From Clostridiales bacterium UBA7011 (GTDB lineage: Bacteria; Bacillota; Clostridia; Oscillospirales; Butyricicoccaceae): DNA of 13,539 bases. The notes beneath the pieces were generated by a model that was not told the DNA's origin, did not search any database, and worked only from the letters and a program-made list of their open reading frames with translations. Position numbers and translations under genes: made by a program. Of this stretch, positions 1 through 6,861 are shown in pieces. The first letter of the stretch is position 1, and each line of letters begins with the position of its first letter. The stretch spans positions 1 to 13,539 of the forward strand of contig DJXF01000125.1 in the NCBI GenBank assembly GCA_002449635.1, written 5' to 3'.

Positions 1-42
1 ATGGAATTGCTGCGCACATTGCAGCGCGAAATTGACGATTGA
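1..42 (+). CDS. 3' end of an unidentified gene (partial, 13 codons)
   Basis: Frame 1 reads from the window edge through 13 sense codons (MELLRTLQREIDD) to a TGA at 40-42. The residues are polar and helix-like, as expected of a protein C-terminus. The ATG at position 1 may be an internal methionine, because the gene probably begins outside the window. Too little is present to assign a family. A strong hairpin follows 18 nt downstream and could end this transcript as well as mrp. Chance reading in a non-coding edge cannot be excluded. Confidence 0.35.
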   Translation: MELLRTLQREIDD

Positions 43-60
43 CGCAAAAAAACACAGAAA

Positions 61-144
61 AAAATGCACCGGAGACTTGAGGTGGCCCCCCAAACGTCAG
101 ACCAAAATCTAACGATGGGAGGTCGGTACACTCCGGTGCATTTT
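61..144. terminator. Complex three-helix hairpin, terminator of mrp and possibly bidirectional
   Basis: Outer arms 61-74 and 131-144 pair perfectly over 14 bp (core ATGCACCGGAG / CTCCGGTGCAT). A second helix pairs 84-91 (GGCCCCCC) with 117-124 (GGGAGGTC), with one mismatch and one G-U. An apical helix pairs 96-101 (GTCAGA) with 108-113 (TCTAAC) around the loop CCAAAA. Read on the minus strand it starts 6 nt after the mrp stop and is followed by TTTTTTTCTGTG and another T7, a classic intrinsic terminator. On the plus strand only a short TTTTAT follows. It is much larger and more elaborate than the simple hairpins elsewhere in the window, so it may be a dispersed repeat reused as a terminator. 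Confidence 0.75.
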
Positions 145-150
145 ATATTG

Positions 151-963
151 TCACAGACGTGCAATTTTGTCGCAGGCGGCCGAAAGGTCGGGAAGCTGTG
201 CCTCCTCCAGTTTGCCCGCATCACAGGCGGAAGCCAGCGCCGGATCGATCGGCAGCTTTGCCAGAACATCCAGATGGTGCTCCCTTGCGATTTCATCGAC
301 ATGGCTTTCGCCGAATACGGCAATCTTTTTGCCGCAGTCCGGGCACTGCACATAGCTGTAGTTTTCCACGATGCCGATAATCGGAATGTTCATCATTTCA
401 GCCATTTTGACTGCCTTTGCGACGACCTCGGAAACCAGCTCCTGCGGCGAAGTCATCACGACAATGCCGTCAACCGGCAGGGACTGGAAGACCGTCAGCG
501 GCACATCGCCCGTTCCGGGCGGCATATCGACGAACATATAGTCGATATCCTTCCAGATAATATCCGTCCAGAACTGCTGAACCGCGCCCGCAATGATCGG
601 GCCGCGCCAGATCACCGGATCGCTCGCATTTTCCATCAGCAGATTGATCGAACAGACTTCAATGCCTGTTTTCGTCGCCATCGGATAGACGCCTTCCTCT
701 GCCGCGCCGAGTGTGCCAGTCAGGCCAAAGCCCTTCGGAATGGACGGACCGGTAATATCCGCATCCAGAATGCCGCAGTGCGCGCCGCGGCGCTGCATCG
801 CAATCGCCAGCATCGACGTGCACAGGCTTTTGCCTACGCCGCCCTTGCCGCTGACAACACCGATAACCTTTTTCACGCTCGACAGCGGATGCGGCGCCTT
901 GAGCAGGGATTCCGGCTCACCGCAGCTTCCGCCGCAGCTCTCACAATCATGATTGCATCCCAT
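151..963 (-). CDS. mrp: Mrp/NBP35 (ApbC) family iron-sulfur cluster carrier ATPase
   Basis: Cytosolic P-loop ATPase of the MinD/Mrp superfamily. Characterised members bind an Fe-S cluster and pass it to apo-proteins. The 270-aa product shows the deviant Walker A SGKGGVGKS (residues 38-46), ILDADITGPS (65-74), the VDMPPGTGD motif (145-153) and the cluster-binding C207-x2-C210 pair. The N-terminus (residues 1-15) carries four cysteines (3, 7, 10, 14), reminiscent of the extra ferredoxin-like site of Nbp35 and common in clostridial Mrp proteins. The ATG at 963 has an AAAGGAG site 8 nt upstream. The gene looks monocistronic: its own promoter lies at 1036-1063 and the hairpin at 61-144 ends it. 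Which client proteins it serves cannot be told from the sequence. Confidence 0.93.
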   Translation of the reverse strand: MGCNHDCESCGGSCGEPESLLKAPHPLSSVKKVIGVVSGKGGVGKSLCTSMLAIAMQRRGAHCGILDADITGPSIPKGFGLTGTLGAAEEGVYPMATKTGIEVCSINLLMENASDPVIWRGPIIAGAVQQFWTDIIWKDIDYMFVDMPPGTGDVPLTVFQSLPVDGIVVMTSPQELVSEVVAKAVKMAEMMNIPIIGIVENYSYVQCPDCGKKIAVFGESHVDEIAREHHLDVLAKLPIDPALASACDAGKLEEAQLPDLSAACDKIARL

Positions 964-1035
964 GTTTGTAAACTCCTTTCAGCCGCCGCAGTCCAATCCA
1001 TGCGGCGGTAATCTTTCATACACAATAGTCGTTTT

Positions 1036-1063
1036 ATTATACCATATTCCGCCCGATTTGCAA
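1036..1063 (-). promoter_or_regulatory. Sigma-A promoter of mrp
   Basis: On the minus strand a TTGCAA -35 box (1058-1063) is followed after 16 bp by a perfect TATAAT -10 box (1036-1041). TGG in front of the -10 makes it an extended -10. It lies about 70 nt upstream of the mrp start and only 10 nt after the stop of the upstream glycosyltransferase gene. No terminator is visible between the two genes, so some read-through into mrp is possible. Confidence 0.75.
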
Positions 1064-1073
1064 GACAGACGCA

Positions 1074-2522
1074 TCAAACGCGCGCTCCGTCGTTCTCGGA
1101 ACCATCCGATTGACGGCGGCTTCCGCCGCTGCACAGTCTGCCGTGCACCGCGCAGATGCCTGCTGCGGCCACGAGATAAAGGAAAATCTGCGGCAAAAAC
1201 ACATAGCGCGGCTGAACCTCAACCAACAGGAAAACGGTGAAAAATGCCAGCACCGTCATCGGCGGCAAAACAGCGGAAATTTCCTGTTCCTCCGGCTTCC
1301 GGCGCATCAGCGCCATCGCGCCAAACAGCGCAAGCAGCGCCGCCGCCGCAAACACTGTCCGGTCAAGCGCAGCCGCATACTGATAGATCACACTGCCCCG
1401 TATGCCGCAAACGCGAACCTCCGGGCTGTTGAGGTGTCCGAGCGGAAAGCCCAGACCGTTTGCAATCCACAGTCCATACAGTTTGCCCGACATCAGGCGG
1501 AAAAAATCCGGCGGCGCGCACAAAATTCGCTCCCGAATCAGCTGTTTTTCCTCTTCCCGCGACTGCTCTGTAATCTCCGCAGGCGTATCACTCTGATGCG
1601 CCTCGTCGAAGCGCGCACGGTCCTCCGCGGAATACCAGCCGTTCGTCTCATGATTGAAGCCGACAATAAATTTCCACTCCGGCCAGTTGTTGCTCAGCCC
1701 ATACCGGTTGACCCCCGAAGCGCTGACCGCCCACGAGGCTCCCGCACTGACTGCGGCATACACCGCGAGCACGGCCGCTGTCCCGCACAGTATGCGCCGG
1801 CTGCCGCGCAGGGAACGGCGCATGATGAGCGCAAACACCACCGTGCCGCAAAGGGCAGCCAAAATGACAATGCCCTCCGGACGCAGGATATTGCCCGCCG
1901 CCAGCAGCACGCCCGCCGCCAGTGCGCGCGGCAGAGAAAACGCTTTGCCTCCCGTCAGCACATACAGCGCGAGCAGGAAGAAAAAGGCGGAGACATGCTG
2001 GTTGGTCAGCACACAGGTCAGCAGCGTCGGGAAAGCGGTCGCCAGATACAGCAGCGCGGCGGACTGTGCCGCCTGTTCGCCCGCAAACCGCCGCGCGAAC
2101 AGATAAATCAGGCAGTTGATGCCGGAGAGCAGCAGTGCATTGGCAATTTTGATGCTCGCCATGCTGCCGAAGAGCCGCAGCAGCAGTGCCTCCCACAGCA
2201 CAAAGCCGGTCTGATACGCCCACTGAAAATAATACGGCAGATTCTGAAAGCTGAAGTCTCCCGCGGCGGCCTGCTGTGCGGCATCGACCATGCGCGCAAA
2301 ATCCGAAACCGGCGCGGGCTCAATCGCATATACCGCCGCCAGGTGCACCGCTGCACTCAAAATGAACAGCATCGGCAAAAACCAGCGAAGGCGGAACCGG
2401 TGCGGAATTACAACCGCCGCCAGCACGAGCAGCAGTCCGAGACCGCTGCCGTTCATACAGACCATCAGCGCAGCCGCGATGATGACACAGGCAAAAAACA
2501 ATCGTTTGATGAAAACAGACAT
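1074..2522 (-). CDS. GT39/ArnT-like multipass membrane glycosyltransferase
   Basis: A 482-aa integral membrane protein with around ten or more hydrophobic segments, beginning with closely spaced helices at about residues 5-60. The first external loop carries an acidic motif (EPAPVSDFARM, about residues 67-77), as in GT39/PMT/ArnT enzymes, where an aspartate there is catalytic. A large soluble segment (about residues 275-350, rich in W, E and R) lies between the N- and C-terminal membrane blocks. Family members transfer sugars from polyprenyl-phosphate donors to surface glycans, lipids or proteins on the outer face. The start ATG has an AGAGGAAAG site. It follows the GtrA gene by 12 nt in one operon, and such pairing suggests GtrA helps supply or flip the lipid-linked sugar. 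The acceptor is unknown. Confidence 0.75.
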   Translation of the reverse strand: MSVFIKRLFFACVIIAAALMVCMNGSGLGLLLVLAAVVIPHRFRLRWFLPMLFILSAAVHLAAVYAIEPAPVSDFARMVDAAQQAAAGDFSFQNLPYYFQWAYQTGFVLWEALLLRLFGSMASIKIANALLLSGINCLIYLFARRFAGEQAAQSAALLYLATAFPTLLTCVLTNQHVSAFFFLLALYVLTGGKAFSLPRALAAGVLLAAGNILRPEGIVILAALCGTVVFALIMRRSLRGSRRILCGTAAVLAVYAAVSAGASWAVSASGVNRYGLSNNWPEWKFIVGFNHETNGWYSAEDRARFDEAHQSDTPAEITEQSREEEKQLIRERILCAPPDFFRLMSGKLYGLWIANGLGFPLGHLNSPEVRVCGIRGSVIYQYAAALDRTVFAAAALLALFGAMALMRRKPEEQEISAVLPPMTVLAFFTVFLLVEVQPRYVFLPQIFLYLVAAAGICAVHGRLCSGGSRRQSDGSENDGARV

Positions 2523-2534
2523 GGTTCTTTCCTC

Positions 2535-2966
2535 TTACGTTTCGCGGGATCGAAATGCGAAAAAGCGCTGTCCGAAATAATTCAGCGCCGTAAACAGCAC
2601 CATACCGACCAGCATGGAACAGTTGTCGCGCAGAGCCGCCGGTGCGCCGGACAGCACATACGCGGTGAGCGGCTTCGCGATCCCATAGGCAAGCAGATAG
2701 CACACCGCAATATTGACGGCAAAGCGCAGCGCAGTCGAGCCGATGCCGTCCCGATTGCGGAAGGTGAACAGCTTATTGAGGAAATAGCTCAGGATACTGG
2801 TCAGGATATAGTTCGCGGCAGAGGATATCCAGTAGCTGCATCCCGCCAGATTGTAAAGCCCGAACATGATCGCCATGCCGACCAGTGTGTTGACCACGCC
2901 GACACAGAGAAACTTGACCAGCTTTTCGTCGAAAAGCTGTGCGCCCAACCGTTTCTTCTGTCGCAT
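2535..2966 (-). CDS. GtrA family small membrane protein
   Basis: A 143-aa protein with four predicted transmembrane helices, the normal size and layout of GtrA (PF04138). It starts MRQKKRLGAQLFDEK, then the typical KFLCVGVVNTLVGMAIMFGL first helix. Internal hallmarks include YILTSILSYFLNKLFTFRNRD (reading through a helix into a basic loop) and FAFRSRET near the end. GtrA proteins act with membrane glycosyltransferases, probably moving polyprenyl-linked sugars across the membrane. I chose the ATG at 2966, not the in-frame ATG at 3080: the family homology starts here, a GGGAGGG site lies about 11 nt upstream, and the extra 38 codons look like non-coding DNA. It is the first gene of an operon with the GT39-like gene. 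Confidence 0.85.
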   Translation of the reverse strand: MRQKKRLGAQLFDEKLVKFLCVGVVNTLVGMAIMFGLYNLAGCSYWISSAANYILTSILSYFLNKLFTFRNRDGIGSTALRFAVNIAVCYLLAYGIAKPLTAYVLSGAPAALRDNCSMLVGMVLFTALNYFGQRFFAFRSRET

Positions 2967-3118
2967 TAATCTGTTTCCCTCCCGCACATTTGTGTTCTGC
3001 ACAGCCGGACAATCATTCCGCCTGGTCCGTGCGCTCTTCGGCCGGCAATCCGCATGACCGGAAATCGTCTTTCCGCCCATCGCCTGCTGCCATCCGTTTA
3101 AGCGCTCTTCTATTCCAT

Positions 3119-3147
3119 AGTTTACACGTTTCGCCCTGTTTTTTCAA
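3119..3147 (-). promoter_or_regulatory. Probable promoter of the gtrA-glycosyltransferase operon
   Basis: On the minus strand TTGAAA (3142-3147), 17 bp, TAAACT (3119-3124). It would give a leader of about 145 nt before the GtrA start. A second, weaker candidate lies further upstream: TTGTTT at 3232-3237, 17 bp, TAAATT at 3209-3214, overlapping a dyad at 3206-3227. The sequence alone does not decide between them. The remaining 2967-3118 stretch shows no gene or other signal. Confidence 0.4.
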
Positions 3148-3205
3148 TGAAATTTCGTGTTTCCGCGCAGTTTGTGCCGTCTCACCGCAGCTTCGTGATG
3201 TTGCC

Positions 3206-3227
3206 CAAAATTTAACGTAAAATTTTG
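3206..3227. promoter_or_regulatory. 22-bp dyad, candidate operator between gtrA and the MATE gene
   Basis: CAAAATTT (3206-3213) is the exact reverse complement of AAATTTTG (3220-3227), and the central ACGT (3215-3218) is also self-complementary. Only one pair of the 22-bp dyad (3214 and 3219) fails to match. It sits in an AT-rich stretch of the divergent intergenic region and covers the -10 box of the second minus-strand promoter candidate. It lies about 70 bp upstream of the MATE -10 box. There is no T-run, so a DNA-binding site is likelier than a terminator. The cognate regulator is unknown. Confidence 0.45.
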
Positions 3228-3267
3228 TATAAAACAACCATTCTCATCCGGCGAAAACCTGTGAAAG

Positions 3268-3303
3268 TTTGCGCTATGCAAAGTCTGCGGCGTGTGCTAC
3301 AAT
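3268..3303 (+). promoter_or_regulatory. Probable extended -10 promoter of the MATE gene
   Basis: TACAAT at 3298-3303 preceded by TGC gives an extended -10 box; the -35 region is poor. Just upstream, TTTGC (3268-3272) and GCAAA (3278-3282) form a short inverted repeat that could bind a regulator. The predicted leader (about 3310-3385) contains three GCATAA copies (3311, 3326, 3340). It also contains a 6-bp hairpin, GATGAA (3351-3356) with TTCATC (3362-3367), directly against the AGGGGAG ribosome-binding site. Confidence 0.4.
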
Positions 3304-3385
3304 CTCAGAAGCATAAAACGAACACGCATAATGTCACGCGCATAAAATCAGATGAAGTTCTTTCATCAGGGGAGTATGAAGAATC

Positions 3386-4846
3386 ATGATGACAGATATG
3401 ACGAAGGGCTCGCCCTTCAAAATCCTTTTGAAGTTTGTCCTGCCGCTGCTTTTGAGCATGGTGTTCCAGCAGATGTACAACCTTGCGGACAGTGTAATCG
3501 CCGGACGGTATCTCGGTGTCGATGCGCTGGCCGCTACCGGCGCGGCATATCCGATCACGGTGCTGTTTATCGCCGTTGCCGCCGGTGCGAGCGTCGGCTG
3601 CTCGGTTGTCATTTCCCAGCTGTTCGGCGCACATGACACCGTGCGGATGCGCGCCGCAGTCAACACGGCAGTCATTTCGCTCATCACACTGTCGCTCGTC
3701 CTGACAGCTGCGGGTCAGCTCACCTGCCCGGCTCTGATGCGCTTTATCAATACGCCGAAGGATATCTTCGAACCGACGATGGTCTATCTGCGCATTTATA
3801 TCGCCGGACTGCTGTTCCTGTTCCTCTACAATACCGCGACCGCGATTTTCAACGGTCTGGGAGACAGCCGCACGCCGCTGTATTTCCTTGCCTTTTCCAC
3901 GACTTTCAATGTCATCCTCGACCTGCTGTTTGTCACGACGTTTGACATGGGTATCGCAGGTGTCGGCTGGGCCACGCTGATTGCACAGGGTATTTCGTCC
4001 GTCCTCGCAGTCGTCACACTCATCCGCCGTCTCGCCCGCATCAAAACCGAGCGCCGCCCCGCCCGTTTTGACGCACATCTGCTGCGCCGCATGAGCCTGA
4101 TTGCCATTCCGTCCATCTGCCAGCAGTCGTTTGTTTCTGTCGGCGTGTTCTTTGTACAGGGCCTCGTCAATTCCCTCGGGCCGTTCACCGTCGCGGGCTT
4201 TTCCGCCGCGCTCAAGGTCAGCACCTTTGCGCTGATGGTGATGAACTCCCTGCCCAACGCCCTGTCCAGCTATGCGGCGCAGAACATCGGTGCACAGGAT
4301 ATTCCGCGTGTCCGTCAGGGTATCCGCGCCTGCATCATCATGTCTGAAATCGTCATCTGCAGCATCATCGCACTGTTTTTCTTCGCCGGCGGCAGCATTC
4401 TCGGCCTGTTCCTCGGCGATGAGGTGAGTGTCGGCACGGTCACCAACATCGGCGTGCAGTATCTGCTGATTGTCGCACCGTTTTATCCGCTCGTCGGCAT
4501 CAAAAACTGCTGTGACAGCGTGCTGCGCGGCGGCGGCGCGATGGGCTCGTTCATGCTCACAACGCTCGCTGATTTGGCGCTGCGCGTTGTGCTCGCCTAT
4601 GTCCTCACGCCGATCTGCGGCTTCGCCGGCATCTGCTACGCTTATCCGCTCGGCTGGATGATCGGCACGTCTATTTCTGTTGTTCTGTATCTGTCCAACA
4701 TCTGGATTCCGAAATACATCCGTCAGGCAGAGCACCGCGGCTTTGTCCTGCATCCGATTCACCGCAAACCCTCTGCCGCTCAGCAGGCAGAGCAGCCGCA
4801 CAGCATGCACCGTCCTTTCCGCCTGCCGCATGTCGTCAAGCGCTGA
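3386..4846 (+). CDS. MATE family multidrug/metabolite efflux transporter
   Basis: A 486-aa membrane protein with about 12 predicted helices, the standard size for the MATE (MatE, PF01554) family. These are Na+- or H+-coupled antiporters exporting cationic drugs or metabolites. The first helix region SPFKILLKFVLPLLLSMVFQ, followed by QMYNLADSVIAGRYLG and the ALAATGAAYPI stretch, is typical of the DinF/NorM-like bacterial branch. A second repeat begins near the middle (RRMSLIAIPSICQQSF). The start at 3386 follows an AGGGGAG site by 11 nt; the adjacent ATG at 3389 is an equally possible start. The C-terminal 30 residues are polar and basic. It is a single-gene unit with its own terminator. The substrate cannot be inferred. 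Confidence 0.92.
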   Translation: MMTDMTKGSPFKILLKFVLPLLLSMVFQQMYNLADSVIAGRYLGVDALAATGAAYPITVLFIAVAAGASVGCSVVISQLFGAHDTVRMRAAVNTAVISLITLSLVLTAAGQLTCPALMRFINTPKDIFEPTMVYLRIYIAGLLFLFLYNTATAIFNGLGDSRTPLYFLAFSTTFNVILDLLFVTTFDMGIAGVGWATLIAQGISSVLAVVTLIRRLARIKTERRPARFDAHLLRRMSLIAIPSICQQSFVSVGVFFVQGLVNSLGPFTVAGFSAALKVSTFALMVMNSLPNALSSYAAQNIGAQDIPRVRQGIRACIIMSEIVICSIIALFFFAGGSILGLFLGDEVSVGTVTNIGVQYLLIVAPFYPLVGIKNCCDSVLRGGGAMGSFMLTTLADLALRVVLAYVLTPICGFAGICYAYPLGWMIGTSISVVLYLSNIWIPKYIRQAEHRGFVLHPIHRKPSAAQQAEQPHSMHRPFRLPHVVKR

Positions 4847-4867
4847 GACGTTATCCGAATCAAGATA

Positions 4868-4898
4868 AAACGGTATGACTTTGTCATACCGTTTTTTT
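4868..4898. terminator. Terminator after the MATE gene, bidirectional
   Basis: Perfect 12-bp stem: 4868-4879 (AAACGGTATGAC) with 4883-4894, loop TTT, then a T-run to 4898. The minus-strand version ends in TTTTATC, so it can also stop transcripts of the convergent CmpB-like gene, whose stop lies at 4932. Confidence 0.9.
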
Positions 4899-4931
4899 GT
4901 CGTATGTGTGCGCTTCGCGGGAAACCGGCTG

Positions 4932-5759
4932 TCATCTGTGTCTGGATTCCATGCTCTCACGCAGCTCATGCAGCGACTGTGCAAACCGGCGGCTGCTCGC
5001 CGACGGATGTGCCCGCAGCAGGGCGCGGTTGAAATAGCGCGCGCGGTCGTGTGCCAGGCGGCGGCTCAGCTTTGCGCGCAGCAGTTCGGTGCGCTGCTCC
5101 AGCTCCCGCTGGCGGCGGCGGTTGTCTGCGCGGATATCCTGTCCCAGTTCTTCCACGCGGTCGCGCATTTCTGCCCGTGCCAGCTCGAGCTGTACACGCG
5201 CCTCCTCCAGCTGCGTGCGCACGCGCTCCATTTCCTCAAGGACACGCCGCAGACGGAATGCTGCGCGGAACGAGACAATGAAATCGACGACAAACACGGC
5301 GCTGAGCATGCTCACCGCTGTCAGCAGGACGGGCCGCGGCAGCCGCTCCACCCACCGCCCGATGGGCGGCTGGATAACGCGCACGAGCAGCAGGGACAGC
5401 ACGCCCCATGCCAGTGACGACTCCAGGCAGATATAGCCGTTGATATTTCCCAGCTTGCCGGTATAATCCCAGTAGCGCATTTTGAACAGCTGCTCCATCG
5501 CCCATCCGGTGACATATTCGAGAGCGGTCGGAACGAGAATGCCGAGAAGAAATACGGCAAACAGATGACTGCGCACGGGCAGACATACGAGCAAAATGCA
5601 AATTGCACCGGTGCCGTAAATCGGCAGCAGCGGCGCGCGGAGAAAGCCGCGGTTGACCCACCGTTTCTCTTTCAGAGACACATAGGTGGATTCAAAGCAC
5701 CAGCCGAAAAAGCAGTATACGTAAAACAGCAGCATCCACTGCGGGATGGTATATTGCAT
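4932..5759 (-). CDS. CmpB-like (PF06541) membrane protein with C-terminal coiled coil
   Basis: A 275-aa protein of the family usually labelled 'putative ABC transporter permease' (ABC_trans_CmpB, PF06541), whose function is not established. The N-terminal two-thirds holds about four or five hydrophobic segments with family hallmarks: FYVYCFFGWCFEST, a GFLRAPLLPIYGTGA motif, LEYVTGWAMEQLFKMRYWDY and GYICLESSLAWG. The last 100 residues are rich in E, R, Q and L and should form a cytoplasmic coiled coil. I chose the ATG at 5759 (MQYTIPQW), with GGGAGG upstream. The ATG at 5786 abuts the -10 box, so it would lie at or before the transcript start. No ABC ATPase gene lies nearby, so the transporter label should be taken lightly. 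Confidence 0.8.
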   Translation of the reverse strand: MQYTIPQWMLLFYVYCFFGWCFESTYVSLKEKRWVNRGFLRAPLLPIYGTGAICILLVCLPVRSHLFAVFLLGILVPTALEYVTGWAMEQLFKMRYWDYTGKLGNINGYICLESSLAWGVLSLLLVRVIQPPIGRWVERLPRPVLLTAVSMLSAVFVVDFIVSFRAAFRLRRVLEEMERVRTQLEEARVQLELARAEMRDRVEELGQDIRADNRRRQRELEQRTELLRAKLSRRLAHDRARYFNRALLRAHPSASSRRFAQSLHELRESMESRHR

Positions 5760-5786
5760 GCGGAATTCGCCTCCCTTATGTTTCAT

Positions 5787-5815
5787 AGTATACCGGATTG
5801 CAGGAAAAGGTGCAA
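5787..5815 (-). promoter_or_regulatory. Promoter of the CmpB-like gene
   Basis: On the minus strand TTGCAC (5810-5815), 17 bp, TATACT (5787-5792). The -10 box touches the upstream ATG at 5784-5786, which excludes that codon as a useful start and supports 5759. Confidence 0.6.
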
Positions 5816-5830
5816 TGATTCCGCAAAATA

Positions 5831-5839
5831 TGGTATACT
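5831..5839 (+). promoter_or_regulatory. Extended -10 promoter of the SDR gene
   Basis: TGG followed by TATACT (5834-5839) forms an extended -10 box; the -35 region (around 5811-5817) is weak and coincides with the -35 box of the divergent promoter. It lies about 45 nt before the SDR start. Confidence 0.55.
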
Positions 5840-5881
5840 AAAAGATATCATCCGTATGCTGCCTGTGAGGAGGGATTTTAT

Positions 5882-6637
5882 ATGAAAACCGCATTGATTA
5901 CCGGTGCTTCATCCGGCATCGGGCGGGATATTGCGCGCGAGCTGAGTGCGCGCGGCTGGCGTCTGCTTTTGGTTGCCCGCCGCCGTGACCGTTTGGAGGA
6001 GCTGGCGCGCGAGCTGCACACGCCCTGCCGCATTTACGTCTGCGATGTCTCCAGCGAGAAAAACTGCCGCTGGCTGTACGAGCGTGCAAAGGAACAGGAT
6101 GTGTCCCTGCTCGTCAACGGCGCGGGCTTCGGTCTGTACGGACGCTTTGCGGAGACCGACCTCGACCGCGAGCTGGAAATGATCGACGTCAACATCCGCG
6201 CTGTGCACATCCTGACCAAGCTGTTTCTGCGCGACTTTATGGCGAAGAACGAGGGGCGCATTCTCAACATCGCCTCCTCCGCCGGTTTTCTGCCCGGTCC
6301 GCTGCTGTCCACCTATTACGCCACGAAAAACTATGTGGTCCGCCTGAGCGAGGCGATCTACGAGGAGCTGCGCGCGGATGGCAGCGCCGTCACCATCAGC
6401 TGTCTGTGTCCCGGTCCGGTGGATACGGAATTCAACCAGGTCGCCGGCGTACAGTTCGGCATTGATTCGCTGTCCAGCGAACAGGTCGCCGGAGAAGCGG
6501 TCGAGCAGACGCTGCGCGGAAAGCTGCTCATCGTCCCCGGCACCATGATGAAGCTGGGCACAGCCGCGGCGCGCTTTGTCCCCGAAAAGCCGCTGCTGCG
6601 CATCGTGCGCGGCATTCAGATGCGAAAGGGCGGCTGA
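5882..6637 (+). CDS. Short-chain dehydrogenase/reductase (classical SDR)
   Basis: A 251-aa NAD(P)-dependent oxidoreductase with a Rossmann fold. Cofactor motif TGASSGIG at residues 7-14, arginines at 33-35 after the second strand (favouring NADPH), D55 in the CDV motif, and NGAG (79-82, in place of the usual NNAG). N104, S132/S133 and Y145-x3-K149 complete the classical catalytic set. It resembles the DltE/YqjQ-like group of SDRs (PGPVDTEFNQVAG near residue 180). The substrate is not evident. The start has a strong AGGAGGG site 8 nt upstream. It is monocistronic, divergent from the CmpB-like gene and convergent with the pan operon. Confidence 0.9.
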   Translation: MKTALITGASSGIGRDIARELSARGWRLLLVARRRDRLEELARELHTPCRIYVCDVSSEKNCRWLYERAKEQDVSLLVNGAGFGLYGRFAETDLDRELEMIDVNIRAVHILTKLFLRDFMAKNEGRILNIASSAGFLPGPLLSTYYATKNYVVRLSEAIYEELRADGSAVTISCLCPGPVDTEFNQVAGVQFGIDSLSSEQVAGEAVEQTLRGKLLIVPGTMMKLGTAAARFVPEKPLLRIVRGIQMRKGG

Positions 6638-6663
6638 ATGTCAGCTGCATCCCCAACCCCGAA

Positions 6664-6698
6664 AGGCTCTCCCCGAACGCAGGGAGAGCCTCCTTTTT
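6664..6698 (+). terminator. Intrinsic terminator after the SDR gene
   Basis: Perfect 10-bp stem: AGGCTCTCCC (6664-6673) with GGGAGAGCCT (6682-6691), loop of 8 nt, then CC and T5 (6694-6698). It lies 26 nt after the SDR stop. Confidence 0.9.
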
Positions 6699-6774
6699 AT
6701 TCCTGCTCCGGCGGAAACGTCACGCGCCGGCGCCCTTCGACCCCCGTGCTGCAGGCGGTAAAGTCACCGCGCAG

Positions 6775-6808
6775 CGCTGCAAAATGCTGCAGCGAGCCGC
6801 ATTTTTTT
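6775..6808 (+). terminator. Possible second + strand terminator-like hairpin
   Basis: CGCTGCA (6775-6781) pairs with TGCAGCG (6788-6794) around a 6-nt loop. AGCCGCA then precedes a run of seven T (6802-6808). The gap between stem and T-run is longer than usual, so this may be only a back-up stop for read-through from the SDR gene, or chance. Nothing else is seen between 6700 and 6815. Confidence 0.3.
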
Positions 6809-6812
6809 CGGC

Positions 6813-6845
6813 AAAAAAAGGCATGACCTCGCGGTCATGCCTTTT
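6813..6845 (-). terminator. Terminator of the pan operon
   Basis: A 13-bp stem (6816-6828 with 6833-6845; core GGCATGACC / GGTCATGCC) with a 4-nt loop. On the minus strand it is followed by a run of T (complement of 6813-6819). It lies 16 nt after the panD stop. The plus-strand reading also ends in TTTT, so it can work both ways. Confidence 0.9.
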
Positions 6846-6861
6846 AAAATCAGTCTATGGA

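Noticed and set aside
64..1011. A 315-codon plus-strand open frame opposite mrp
   Set aside because: Starts inside the terminator hairpin, has no ribosome-binding site and no family motifs; mrp on the other strand is unmistakable.
1110..2969. A 619-codon plus-strand open frame, antisense to the glycosyltransferase and gtrA genes
   Set aside because: Its translation is rich in R, H and Q with no recognisable fold. It is the usual mirror of GC-rich membrane-protein codons, and the minus-strand products have clear family motifs.
2967..3080. A 38-codon N-terminal extension of the GtrA protein
   Set aside because: Family alignment and a GGGAGGG site support 2966; the extension has no signal-peptide or domain character.
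3305..4984. A 559-codon minus-strand open frame opposite the MATE gene
   Set aside because: Low-complexity D/R/H-rich translation, no domain, and it crosses a strong terminator and the MATE promoter. It is an antisense shadow.
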